DNA from: Rhodobacter sp.
GTDB taxonomy: Bacteria > Pseudomonadota > Alphaproteobacteria > Rhodobacterales > Rhodobacteraceae
DNA length: 64,000 nucleotides
Direction of reading: 5' to 3'
Assembly (NCBI GenBank): GCA_030065095.1
Contig: JASJDP010000017.1
Span: 245,762-309,761, forward strand
The position numbers were made by a program, and so were the translations under genes. How positions within the stretch are numbered: position 1 is the first letter of the stretch; the number at the start of each line of letters is the position of its first letter. The notes under the pieces were generated by a model. It saw nothing but the letters and a program-made list of their open reading frames with translations. It did no database searches and had not been told where the DNA came from. Below are positions 17,790 to 25,427 of this stretch, in pieces.

Positions 17790-18656
17790 TCACGCGTCCA
17801 GGTTCTTGCCGACGATGCGCATCAGGAAGAGCGCGACGATGTTGGCCAGGATGATGGCATAGACGCCGCCGGCAGAGCCGAGCCCGACGTTCTGACTTTC
17901 CAGCACGCGTTGGAAGATCAGGTAGCTGAGCGTCTTGGTGCCGAATGCGCCGCCCGTGGTGACGAAGATTTCCGCGAAGATCGCCAGAAGAAAGATCGTC
18001 TGGATCAGGATCACGATGGTGATTGCGCGGCTGAGATGTGGCAGGACGATATGGATGAAGCGCGACAGAACCGGCGCGCCGTCCATTTCCGCGGCCTCGA
18101 GCTGTTCGCTGTCGAGCGACTGGATCGCGGTCAGCAGGATGAGGGTAGCAAAGGGCAGCCACTGCCAGCTGACGATCATGATGAGCGATGGCAGCGACGC
18201 CTGGCTCAACCACTCGACGGGGGCGGCGCCGAAGAATTTCCAAAGATGTGCCAGAAGACCGTTCACCGGGTCCATGAACATGTTCTTCCACACCAAGGCC
18301 GACACGGTCGGCATGACGAAGAAGGGTGCGATGACCAGGATGCGAACAACGCCCTGTCCCCACATCGGCTGGTCCAGCAGGATCGCCAGTAAAACGCCCA
18401 GAACGACCGTGATCACCAAAACGCCGCCGACGATGATCAGTGTGGTCTGGACGCTTGGCCAGAACGAACTGGAGGTCACGAACCGGACGTAGTTTTCAAA
18501 CCCGACCCACCCCAGGTCGCCGCCCCGCATGGGAAGATACTTCTTGAACGAGAACAGAAGCGTCATGATCAGGGGGACGAGCATCCAGCCGAGAAGCAGG
18601 ATTACCGCCGGGGCCATCATCAGTCGCGCTGCGGATCTGGAATGCCGGGTGGCCAT
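17790..18656 (-). CDS. smoF: Hexitol ABC transporter permease F
   Basis: 288 residues, a MalF-type permease (ABC CUT1 family). Membrane helices start at LMMAPAVILLLGWMLVPLIM and continue through SVQTTLIIVGGVLVITVVLG. The EAA loop reads EAAEMDGAPVLSRFIHIVLP. It partners SmoG in the membrane. A 115-bp gap with a strong hairpin separates it from the binding-protein gene upstream, as is common where the binding protein must be made in excess. Confidence 0.92.
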   Translation of the reverse strand: MATRHSRSAARLMMAPAVILLLGWMLVPLIMTLLFSFKKYLPMRGGDLGWVGFENYVRFVTSSSFWPSVQTTLIIVGGVLVITVVLGVLLAILLDQPMWGQGVVRILVIAPFFVMPTVSALVWKNMFMDPVNGLLAHLWKFFGAAPVEWLSQASLPSLIMIVSWQWLPFATLILLTAIQSLDSEQLEAAEMDGAPVLSRFIHIVLPHLSRAITIVILIQTIFLLAIFAEIFVTTGGAFGTKTLSYLIFQRVLESQNVGLGSAGGVYAIILANIVALFLMRIVGKNLDA

Positions 18657-18727
18657 TGGACACGCCTCCTCTGTTGACGGGCTTCACCGTCTCAGAACTG
18701 GGGTGATTTGTCTAAGGTGGGTTGGGG

Positions 18728-18758
18728 CCGGAGGGCGGTGACCTGCACCGCCCTCCGG
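18728..18758 (-). promoter_or_regulatory. Strong intercistronic hairpin between binding protein and permeases
   Basis: CCGGAGGGCGGTG and CACCGCCCTCCGG are perfect 13-bp arms around a 5-nt loop, 14 bp after the smoE stop. No T-run follows on the minus strand. It probably protects the smoE message from 3' decay and reduces read-through into smoF, a known arrangement in binding-protein operons. Confidence 0.7.
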
Positions 18759-18771
18759 ATGGGAGGATGCC

Positions 18772-20073
18772 TCAGTAACCTGCGGCTTCCATCGCGTCGG
18801 TGGTCAGCGCCTGCGCCTTGGCTAGCGCTTCGTCCACGGATTGCTGCCCGGCATAGACGGCCGAGAATTCCTGGCTGACTTCGGTCGCGATACCGGCGAA
18901 CTCCGGGATGGCGACGAACTGGATGCCGACATACGGCACCGGCTTGACGGTCGGGTTCGTCGGATCGGCCGCGTTGATCGAGTCAAGCGTCATCTGCGCG
19001 AACGGTACCGACTGGTATTCCGGGTTCTCGTAAAGCGAGGTCCGGGCGCCCGGCGGAACGTTGGCCCAGCCTTCGTTTGCGGCAACCAGCTCGATATATT
19101 CCTTCGAGGTGGCCCACTCGATGAACTGTTTGGCGGCGTCCGCCTTCTGGGTGCCGGCCGGGATTGCCAGGGCCCAGGCCCAGAGCCAGTTCGAGCGCTT
19201 GCCGAGGCCGGTGTCGGGCGCCAGGGCAAAACCCACGCTGTCGGCGACGGTCGAGTCGTTGGGGTTGGTCACGAAGGATGCCGCAACAGTCGCGTCGATC
19301 CACATGCCGCATTTGCCCTGCTGGAACAGCGACAGGTTTTCGTTGAATCCGTTGGTGGCGTATCCCGGAGGACCAGCTTCAGCCATCAGGTCGACGAAGA
19401 AGTTCAGCGCATTGGCCCATTCCGGCTGATCGAACTGGGCCTTCCAGTCCTCGTCGAACCAGCGGGCGCCGAACGAGTTCGCGGTGACGGTGATGAAGGC
19501 GCCACCCTCACCCCAGCCGGCCTTGCCGCGCAGGCAGACGCCGTTGATCTCGTTCTCGCGGTCGGTCATCGCGATCGCGGCTTCCCGGATGAAGTCCCAG
19601 GTCGGCGCCGCGGGCATCTCCAGACCGGCCTTTTCCATCAGGTCGGTGCGGTACATGACCATCGAGCTTTCGCCGTAGAACGGCGCCGCATAAAGCGTGC
19701 CGTCGTGGCTAAGGCCGCCGCGCATCGCGGGCAGGATGTCGTTGACATCGTATTCCGCGCTGAGATCGTCGAGCGGTACGAGCCAACCGTTGGCGCCCCA
19801 GATCGGGGTTTCGTACATGCCGATGGTCATGATGTCGAAGGCGCCGCCCTTGGTCGAAATGTCCGTTGTCACGCGCTGGCGCAACACGTTCTCTTCAAGC
19901 GTCACCCATTCGACCTCGTGGCCGGTCTTGGCGGTGAAGTCGTCGGTATAGCCTTGCATGCGGATCATGTCGCCGTTGTTCACCGTCGCGATGGTGAGCG
20001 TTTCGGCCATGGCGCCGCCGGCCATGAAAAGCGCAACAGCAGTCGCTGCACCGAATGATGCCTTGGAATACAT
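18772..20073 (-). CDS. smoE: Hexitol ABC transporter periplasmic binding protein
   Basis: 433 residues of the extracellular solute-binding protein family 1. The Sec signal peptide is about MYSKASFGAATAVALFMAGG ending at AMA; the mature part begins ETLTIATVNNGDMIRMQGYT. Family marks include FDIMTIGMYETPIWGANGWL, LYAAPFYGESSMVMYRTDLM and GKCGMWIDATVAASF. ATG 20073 follows AGGGAGGACAAGG. It captures sorbitol/mannitol-like polyols for SmoFGK. The exact ligand is inferred from the operon, not from the protein. It is the first gene of the operon. Confidence 0.92.
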   Translation of the reverse strand: MYSKASFGAATAVALFMAGGAMAETLTIATVNNGDMIRMQGYTDDFTAKTGHEVEWVTLEENVLRQRVTTDISTKGGAFDIMTIGMYETPIWGANGWLVPLDDLSAEYDVNDILPAMRGGLSHDGTLYAAPFYGESSMVMYRTDLMEKAGLEMPAAPTWDFIREAAIAMTDRENEINGVCLRGKAGWGEGGAFITVTANSFGARWFDEDWKAQFDQPEWANALNFFVDLMAEAGPPGYATNGFNENLSLFQQGKCGMWIDATVAASFVTNPNDSTVADSVGFALAPDTGLGKRSNWLWAWALAIPAGTQKADAAKQFIEWATSKEYIELVAANEGWANVPPGARTSLYENPEYQSVPFAQMTLDSINAADPTNPTVKPVPYVGIQFVAIPEFAGIATEVSQEFSAVYAGQQSVDEALAKAQALTTDAMEAAGY

Positions 20074-20141
20074 CCTTGTCCTCCCTGTATTTGGATGCTG
20101 TCGCAAGCCTAGTTGCAAAGTTGCGAGCGCGTCAAGAAAAA

Positions 20142-20157
20142 CTTTACGCGCGTCAAG
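20142..20157. promoter_or_regulatory. LacI-type operator candidate upstream of smoE
   Basis: CTTTACGC|GCGTCAAG is a 16-bp palindrome with a central CG and one mismatched pair, the geometry used by LacI-family repressors. The direct repeat GCGCGTCAAGA occurs at 20127-20137 and 20148-20158, spaced 21 bp (two helical turns), giving two TTGACGCGC runs on the smoE strand. A related palindrome lies upstream of the repressor gene at 21277-21296. Confidence 0.6.
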
Positions 20158-20172
20158 ATTTGGAGGGATTGG

Positions 20173-21204
20173 TCAGGCCGAAGCCCGTAAAACAAGGCGT
20201 GCGGGAAAAAGGGTTTCGGTTCGCTCCGGCAGGCGCCCGCCGCCTTCGATCAGTTCGAACAAGGTCTCGACACTGCGATTCGCCACCGAATCATAGTCGT
20301 GCGCCACCGTCGTCAGCGACGGGCAGGTAAAGCGCGAGAACGGGTGATCGTCGTGCGACGCTACCCGCAGGGCGCATCCGTCGCCGCGCCCGACCCGAAG
20401 ACCGCGTTCATAGCAGGCCGCAAGAAAGCCAATGGCAAGTCGGTCGTTGCTGCACAGGACGGTGTTCGTCGGCAAGGATCTGTCTTCCAGAACCCGCCGC
20501 GCGCCGTCGCGCCCGATCTCTTCGAACGACCAGCCTTCGCCCTCGATCTTGATCACCCGGGGTTCCAGCCCAAGGGTTTCCATGGTTTTAAAATAGGCGG
20601 CGCGTCGCTTGTTGGCGTTGGGGTTCGCCGGGGTCCTCATCTCGAAGAAACACGGAGGCTCGCCAGTGCGGCTAAGATACTCGACACTTTGCGAGACAAA
20701 GCTGAAATTGTCCGATCCAACAAAGGCTTCACCGATTCCCGCGATATTGCTGTCGAACAGCACCGTGGGCACTTCGGCGCAAAACGCCTCGACCTTCTTG
20801 CGGTCCGACGCGCGGCCGAGCGGCGCCAGCAGGACGCCCGCGGGCTTGAGCGAGCGCAGGCTGTCGAGGATGTTGTTTTCCAGTTCCTGTTGCCCGTGCG
20901 CGCTGAACAGGATCGGCCAGAACCCCGCCGCGATACAGCGCTGTTCGATCTGCCGTGCGATTTCGGCAAAGAACGGGTCGGCCAGGAAGGGCACGACGAT
21001 CCCGATATTCTTGGTCAGCCGGCGGTTTTGATTGATCGCGTAGATGTTTGGACGATAGTCGCAATGCTCCAGCGCGGCCTCGATCCGTTCCCGGGTCGAT
21101 GGACGCACGCTGTTGGGATCGTTGAAGTATTTCGAAACGGTCGGTCGCGAGATACCGCTGAGGGCGGCGAACTCTTCCATGTTTCTGATCTTTTGTTCGC
21201 CCAT
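20173..21204 (-). CDS. LacI-family transcriptional regulator of the hexitol operon
   Basis: 343 residues. The N-terminal helix-turn-helix reads MEEFAALSGISRPTVSKYFN, followed by a hinge with RPNIYAINQNRRLTKNIGIVVP and a periplasmic-binding-like effector domain (about 60-343; FFAEIARQIEQRCIAAGF, VLLAPLGRASDRKK, NTVLCSNDRLAIGFLAA, RVASHDDHPFSRFTCPSLTT). It is transcribed in the same direction as the smo genes, just upstream of smoE, so it probably senses a hexitol or derived sugar and controls the operon. The pair of similar palindromes at 20142 and 21277 suggests autoregulation as well. Confidence 0.9.
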   Translation of the reverse strand: MGEQKIRNMEEFAALSGISRPTVSKYFNDPNSVRPSTRERIEAALEHCDYRPNIYAINQNRRLTKNIGIVVPFLADPFFAEIARQIEQRCIAAGFWPILFSAHGQQELENNILDSLRSLKPAGVLLAPLGRASDRKKVEAFCAEVPTVLFDSNIAGIGEAFVGSDNFSFVSQSVEYLSRTGEPPCFFEMRTPANPNANKRRAAYFKTMETLGLEPRVIKIEGEGWSFEEIGRDGARRVLEDRSLPTNTVLCSNDRLAIGFLAACYERGLRVGRGDGCALRVASHDDHPFSRFTCPSLTTVAHDYDSVANRSVETLFELIEGGGRLPERTETLFPARLVLRASA

Positions 21205-21276
21205 GCGTCTTCCCTTGCTCGCCCATCCTTTTCAGAGCCAAGACGTCCCTTGTCCGATCGCGTTGCGCAGGTTAGA

Positions 21277-21296
21277 ACTTATCGCGCGCAAAGTTT
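21277..21296. promoter_or_regulatory. LacI-type operator candidate upstream of the repressor gene
   Basis: AACTTATCGC|GCGCAAAGTT pairs at 8 of 10 positions per half and has a central CGCG. It shares the CGCGCGYAAAG core with the site before smoE. It lies about 75 bp ahead of the repressor start. Confidence 0.5.
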
Positions 21297-21488
21297 CCGC
21301 CACCTTAGTAGGTAGTTGCCGACGGGGTCAAGTTTACGTTGGGAAACGCGCGGGCGTGTTTACCAAGATCCTCAGAAGACCGCCGATCAGTACCTGTTCC
21401 TTGCGGGCATTCAGCAGACGGGGGCACTAGTTCGCGCGCCGGCAGTTCCCCGGAGTTCTGCCCGCGAAGGCCTCCGGAAGCTCTTGGG

Positions 21489-23387
21489 TCACGTGCCGGC
21501 ATCCTTGTCATGCTCGTCGAAATGGGCAAGCAGGGCGGCCTCGAGCTCGGCATTGTGCGCTTTGGCCCGGGCCATGTAGTCGGGGTTTCGTTCGACCGGG
21601 ACGCCCGGTTTCCAGACCTGCGCAAGGTCACGCACCGCTGCGCGGTCATAGTCGAAATAGGTCCGTTCAAGCTGATGTGCCTCGAACTCCGAAAGCCCGA
21701 GGTTTTCCAGAACGTAGCGCGCGGCGCGGAGCGAACTGTCGAACAGTTCGCGCACCACGTCGTTGGCGCCTGCCCGATAGAGCGCGTAGACATGGAACCG
21801 GTCGCGGGCGCGGGCGACAATGTGAAGGTCCGGGCGCTCGCGGCGGGCATAGGCCACCAGCCGGGTGGCGGCGTCGCGGTTGTCGAGCGTGACGACGAGG
21901 ATGCCGGCCTCGGCCAGACCGGCGGCGCGCAGCACCTCTGGCCGGGTCGGGTCGCCGAAATAGCCCTGATAGCCGAATTTGCGCATCAGCTGGATGGTGG
22001 CAAGGTCGTGGTCGAGCACCGTTGTGCGAAACCCCGACATCTGCACCATGCGGTTCACCGTCTGGCCGAAGCGGCCGACCCCGGCAATGATGATCGGGCC
22101 TTCGGGATCGACCTCGTCATGGTCCGGCGCGTCTTCATCGACATCCATCCGGTGCTTGAGCCTGTCGTAGACGATGAAAAACAGCGGGGTCAGCAGCATC
22201 GACAGGGCGGTAACCAAGAGCAGCGTCTGCCCAAGCACGGGCGGCAGGACCTGCTGCTGCGCCGAGAACGAGATCAGGACGAAACCGAACTCACCGGCCT
22301 GGGCGAGACCGAGGGTGAAGAGCCACTGATCGCGGCCCTTAAGCTGAAACAGTCGGCCGAGGATGTAGAGAACCACGCCCTTGGCAAGCATCATCGCAAG
22401 CGTCAGGCCGATCAGCGTGAGCGGTGCGGCGAAGACGGCGCCGAGGTCGATGCCGGCGCCGACGGTGATGAAAAAGAGGCCAAGGAGCAAGCCCTTGAAA
22501 GGTTCGATATCCGATTCGAGTTCGTGCCGGAATTCGGATGTCGCCAGAACGACGCCGGCGAGAAACGTGCCGAGGGCGGGCGACAGGCCGACGAGCATCA
22601 TCAGAAACGCGATGCCGATGACGATGAGCAGGGCAAGCGCGGTATACATCTCGCGAAGACGCGTGGTGTGGATGTAGCGGAACAGCGGATTGGCCAGATA
22701 GATGCCGGCCAGGATCACCAGCGCGACGGCGGCGAGGGTGACGAGTGTGGCCTGCCAACCCGGCAATCCGGCCACAAGCGATAGCGCGGCGTCGTGATGG
22801 TCGGCTTCCTGGCCGCCGACGGCGGGGCTGATCGGCCGGCTGACCGAGCCGTCGGGATTGATGCTGGGCGGCGGCGCGACGGCGAGCAGCGGCATGAGGA
22901 TCAGAAGCGGGATGACCGCGATATCCTGGGCGAGCAGCACCGAAAAGGCAGACCGTCCGCCTTGGGTGCGCATCAGGCCTTTTTCGGACAGCGTCTGCAG
23001 CACGATCGCGGTCGACGACAGGGCGAATATCATGCCGATGGCAATGGCGCTGAGTACCGGCTGCCCGAGCAGGATGGCGCCGATGGCAATAACGGCAATG
23101 GTGACGAGGATTTGCCCCACGCCCAGGCCGAACAGCCGGTGGCGCAGGTCCCAGAGCGTGCGGGGGTCCAGTTCGAGACCGATCAGAAACAGCATCATGA
23201 CCACGCCGAACTCGGCGAAATGCTGCAGATCCTGGGTTTCGGTCCCCACGAGACCCAGAGCCGGGCCGATGATCAGGCCCGCTGCCAGATAGCCCAGCAC
23301 CGAGCCGAGTCCGAGACGCGCGGCCAGCGGTACCGCGATCACGGCGGCGGCGAGATAGATCGTGGCTTGGAAGAGCAGGCCTTCCAT
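21489..23387 (-). CDS. CPA2-family cation/proton antiporter with TrkA-N domain (KefB/KefC type)
   Basis: The 632-residue protein carries about 12-13 membrane helices in residues 1-390 (MEGLLFQATIYLAAAVIAVP..., GYLAAGLIIGPALGLVG, MMLFLIGLELDPRTLWDLR, FALSSTAIVLQTLSEKGLM), a CPA2 exchanger fold. A cytoplasmic TrkA-N nucleotide-binding domain (about 425-550) reads GPIIIAGVGRFGQTVNRMVQ and ILVVTLDNRDAATRLVAYAR. Such proteins exchange K+ or Na+ for protons and are gated by NAD(H) or glutathione adducts in Kef systems. ATG 23387 follows GGAGACATCC. No KefF/KefG partner is adjacent. Confidence 0.9.
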   Translation of the reverse strand: MEGLLFQATIYLAAAVIAVPLAARLGLGSVLGYLAAGLIIGPALGLVGTETQDLQHFAEFGVVMMLFLIGLELDPRTLWDLRHRLFGLGVGQILVTIAVIAIGAILLGQPVLSAIAIGMIFALSSTAIVLQTLSEKGLMRTQGGRSAFSVLLAQDIAVIPLLILMPLLAVAPPPSINPDGSVSRPISPAVGGQEADHHDAALSLVAGLPGWQATLVTLAAVALVILAGIYLANPLFRYIHTTRLREMYTALALLIVIGIAFLMMLVGLSPALGTFLAGVVLATSEFRHELESDIEPFKGLLLGLFFITVGAGIDLGAVFAAPLTLIGLTLAMMLAKGVVLYILGRLFQLKGRDQWLFTLGLAQAGEFGFVLISFSAQQQVLPPVLGQTLLLVTALSMLLTPLFFIVYDRLKHRMDVDEDAPDHDEVDPEGPIIIAGVGRFGQTVNRMVQMSGFRTTVLDHDLATIQLMRKFGYQGYFGDPTRPEVLRAAGLAEAGILVVTLDNRDAATRLVAYARRERPDLHIVARARDRFHVYALYRAGANDVVRELFDSSLRAARYVLENLGLSEFEAHQLERTYFDYDRAAVRDLAQVWKPGVPVERNPDYMARAKAHNAELEAALLAHFDEHDKDAGT

Positions 23388-23556
23388 GGATGTCTCCGGT
23401 TTGCGCATGGCCAGCATCGCCAGCGGCGCGGGTGAACTCAAGCCTTGTTGCCGGTTCTTGTGCTGCTTGCCGCAAATCCGGGCGGACCGCGCGGGCTATG
23501 ACCACGGCGGCAGCCGGTATGCCACCCCAGCGTGGCGAGCCTGGCCGCGGTTGCGG

Positions 23557-24015
23557 TCAGATCGGCAACGGCGCGTCGGGCTTGAACTGGTCCATAACGA
23601 TCTGGCTCTGCACCCGGGCAACGGCGGGATGCGGCAGCAGGACCTGATGGATCAGGACATTCAGCTCCGCCAGATCGGCGCAGAACACGCGCAAAAGATA
23701 GTCCGCCTCTCCGGTGAGGGTCCAGGCGCTGATGATCTCGGGGCGCTGTTCGACGATGCGGGCGAAGGTCCTGACCTGCTCGGGGTCGTGGGTGGCCATC
23801 TGGACCTGGACGAAGGCCTGGACGGACAGCCCGAGCCGGTCCGGATTCAGCCGGGCGCGGTACCCGGCGATAAGGCCTGCGGCTTCCAGCCGCTGACGGC
23901 GGCGACCGGCCTGGCTGGGCGACAGGTGCAGAATGCCGCCGAGGGCTTCGGCGGTCAGATGCGCGTCGCGTTGCAGGGCGGCGAGCAGGCGTTTGTCAGT
24001 CTCATCCAGATCCAT
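23557..24015 (-). CDS. Lrp/AsnC-family regulator divergent from hpd
   Basis: 152 residues: an N-terminal winged helix (MDLDETDKRLLAALQRDAHL, LSPSQAGRRRQRLEAAGLI) and a C-terminal RAM ligand-binding domain (VQVQMATHDPEQVRTFARIV, AWTLTGEADYLLRVFCADLA). It is divergently transcribed from the 4-hydroxyphenylpyruvate dioxygenase gene, a common arrangement in which an Lrp-type protein responds to an aromatic amino acid or its keto acid. The frame extends upstream to a TTG, but ATG 24015 starts the normal family N-terminus. Confidence 0.9.
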   Translation of the reverse strand: MDLDETDKRLLAALQRDAHLTAEALGGILHLSPSQAGRRRQRLEAAGLIAGYRARLNPDRLGLSVQAFVQVQMATHDPEQVRTFARIVEQRPEIISAWTLTGEADYLLRVFCADLAELNVLIHQVLLPHPAVARVQSQIVMDQFKPDAPLPI

Positions 24016-24108
24016 GCGTGAATACTGCGCCCAATTTCCTGTTTTTGTCAAATTTCCGCGTGCTGCCGACCTTTGATGGCCAATTACGCGCAGAAAAGCC
24101 GCGCGATT

Positions 24109-24131
24109 GCGTATATGATTGCGTCATACGC
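24109..24131. promoter_or_regulatory. Operator candidate between Lrp gene and hpd
   Basis: GCGTAT-N11-ATACGC is a perfect 6+6 inverted repeat of 23 bp whose right end lies 21 bp before the hpd start. The centre repeats GATTGCGT. It fits an Lrp-type binding site that would control hpd and perhaps the divergent regulator. Confidence 0.5.
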
Positions 24132-24151
24132 GAACAGAAAGGAGAGTTGTC

Positions 24152-25252
24152 ATGGGTCCGTTCCCGCACGATGCCCCGAAATCGGTGATTTCCGATCAGA
24201 ACCCGGCAGGCACCGACGGGTTCGAATTCGTCGAGTTCGCCCATCCAGAGCCGGATGAGCTGCGCACGTTATTCGCCCGGATGGGCTATGAAATGACAGC
24301 GCGCCACAAGACCAAGGCAATCGAGCTTTGGCAGCAGGGCGATATCACCTACGTGATCAACGACGAGCCCGGCAGCCACGCGCGGGCCTTCGCCGAAGAA
24401 CACGGGCCCTGCGCGCCGTCGATGGCGTGGCGGGTGGTCGACGCGCAGCATGCGTTCGAGCATGCCGTGGGCCATGGCGCGGAGCCTTACGAGGGTGCGG
24501 GCAAGACGATGGATGTGCCCGCGATCGTCGGGATCGGCGGTTCGCTGATCTATTTCATCGATCAGTACTATGAGACATCCCCCTACAACGCCGAGTTCGA
24601 CTGGATCAGCGACGCGCATCCTGAAGGCGTCGGGTTCTATTATCTCGACCATCTGACCCACAATGTATTCAAGGGGAATATGGACAAGTGGTTCGAATTC
24701 TACGGGCGGCTGTTCAACTTCCGCGAAATCCGGTTCTTCGATATCGAAGGCAAGTTCACCGGGCTCTACAGCCGGGCCCTGACGTCGCCCTGCGGCCGGA
24801 TCCGGATTCCGATCAACGAAGACCGGGGCGAAACCGGGCAGATCGTGTCGTATCTGAAGAAGTACCGGGGCGAGGGCATTCAGCACATCGCGGTGGGCAC
24901 CGAGGATATCTATGGCTCGGTCGATGCGATTGCCGATCGCGGCATCCGCTTTATGCCGGGTCCGAACGAGACCTATTACGACCAAAGCTACGCGCGCGTC
25001 GCCGGCCATGACGAGCCGAAAGAGCGGATGATGAAGCACGGCATCCTGATCGACGGCGAGGGGGTCGTGGACGGCGGCGAGACGCGGATATTGCTGCAGA
25101 TCTTCTCGAAGACGGTGATCGGACCGATCTTCTTCGAGTTCATTCAGCGCAAGGGGGACGACGGCTTTGGCGAGGGCAACTTCAAGGCGCTGTTTGAGTC
25201 GATCGAAGCCGAGCAGATCGCCACGGGAGAGTTGAAACCCGACGCCGCCTGA
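24152..25252 (+). CDS. hpd: 4-hydroxyphenylpyruvate dioxygenase
   Basis: The 366-residue protein converts 4-hydroxyphenylpyruvate to homogentisate in tyrosine breakdown. It has two vicinal-oxygen-chelate halves. The iron ligands can be read as His in YLDHLTHNVFKG (about 170), His in IQHIAVGTEDIYG (about 248) and Glu in FFEFIQRKGDDGFGEGNFKALFE near the C-terminus (about 330). The substrate loop sequence SPCGRIRIPINED is typical. ATG 24152 follows AAAGGAGAG, and the upstream ATG at 24119 lacks a ribosome site. It is divergent from the Lrp-type regulator. Confidence 0.96.
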   Translation: MGPFPHDAPKSVISDQNPAGTDGFEFVEFAHPEPDELRTLFARMGYEMTARHKTKAIELWQQGDITYVINDEPGSHARAFAEEHGPCAPSMAWRVVDAQHAFEHAVGHGAEPYEGAGKTMDVPAIVGIGGSLIYFIDQYYETSPYNAEFDWISDAHPEGVGFYYLDHLTHNVFKGNMDKWFEFYGRLFNFREIRFFDIEGKFTGLYSRALTSPCGRIRIPINEDRGETGQIVSYLKKYRGEGIQHIAVGTEDIYGSVDAIADRGIRFMPGPNETYYDQSYARVAGHDEPKERMMKHGILIDGEGVVDGGETRILLQIFSKTVIGPIFFEFIQRKGDDGFGEGNFKALFESIEAEQIATGELKPDAA

Positions 25253-25281
25253 GCGGCCGTTGCAGACGCCGGCCCAACGAC

Positions 25282-25308
25282 CCGCCTTTCCGCTTTGTGG
25301 GAAGGCGG
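25282..25308. terminator. Hairpin after hpd, between convergent genes
   Basis: CCGCCTTTCC and GGGAAGGCGG pair with one mismatch around a 7-nt loop, 30 bp after the hpd stop. No T-run follows, so it is a transcript-end hairpin rather than a certain intrinsic terminator. Confidence 0.4.
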
Positions 25309-25427
25309 AGGGGTGTCCGTGACGTGCCGGCCGGCTTTGGGCGGCTTTCGCGATGCGGTTTGGCGACCGCGTGGGAAGGCCGGTGACGGGCTTTCGTCAA
25401 AGGTGTTCTAAAACGCCTGTGTGGCAC

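Noticed and set aside
21339..22784. Long open frame on the plus strand across the antiporter gene
   Set aside because: It is antisense to a clear CPA2 antiporter and reads as His/Arg/Gln-rich sequence with no domain; such frames arise from GC-rich codon use.
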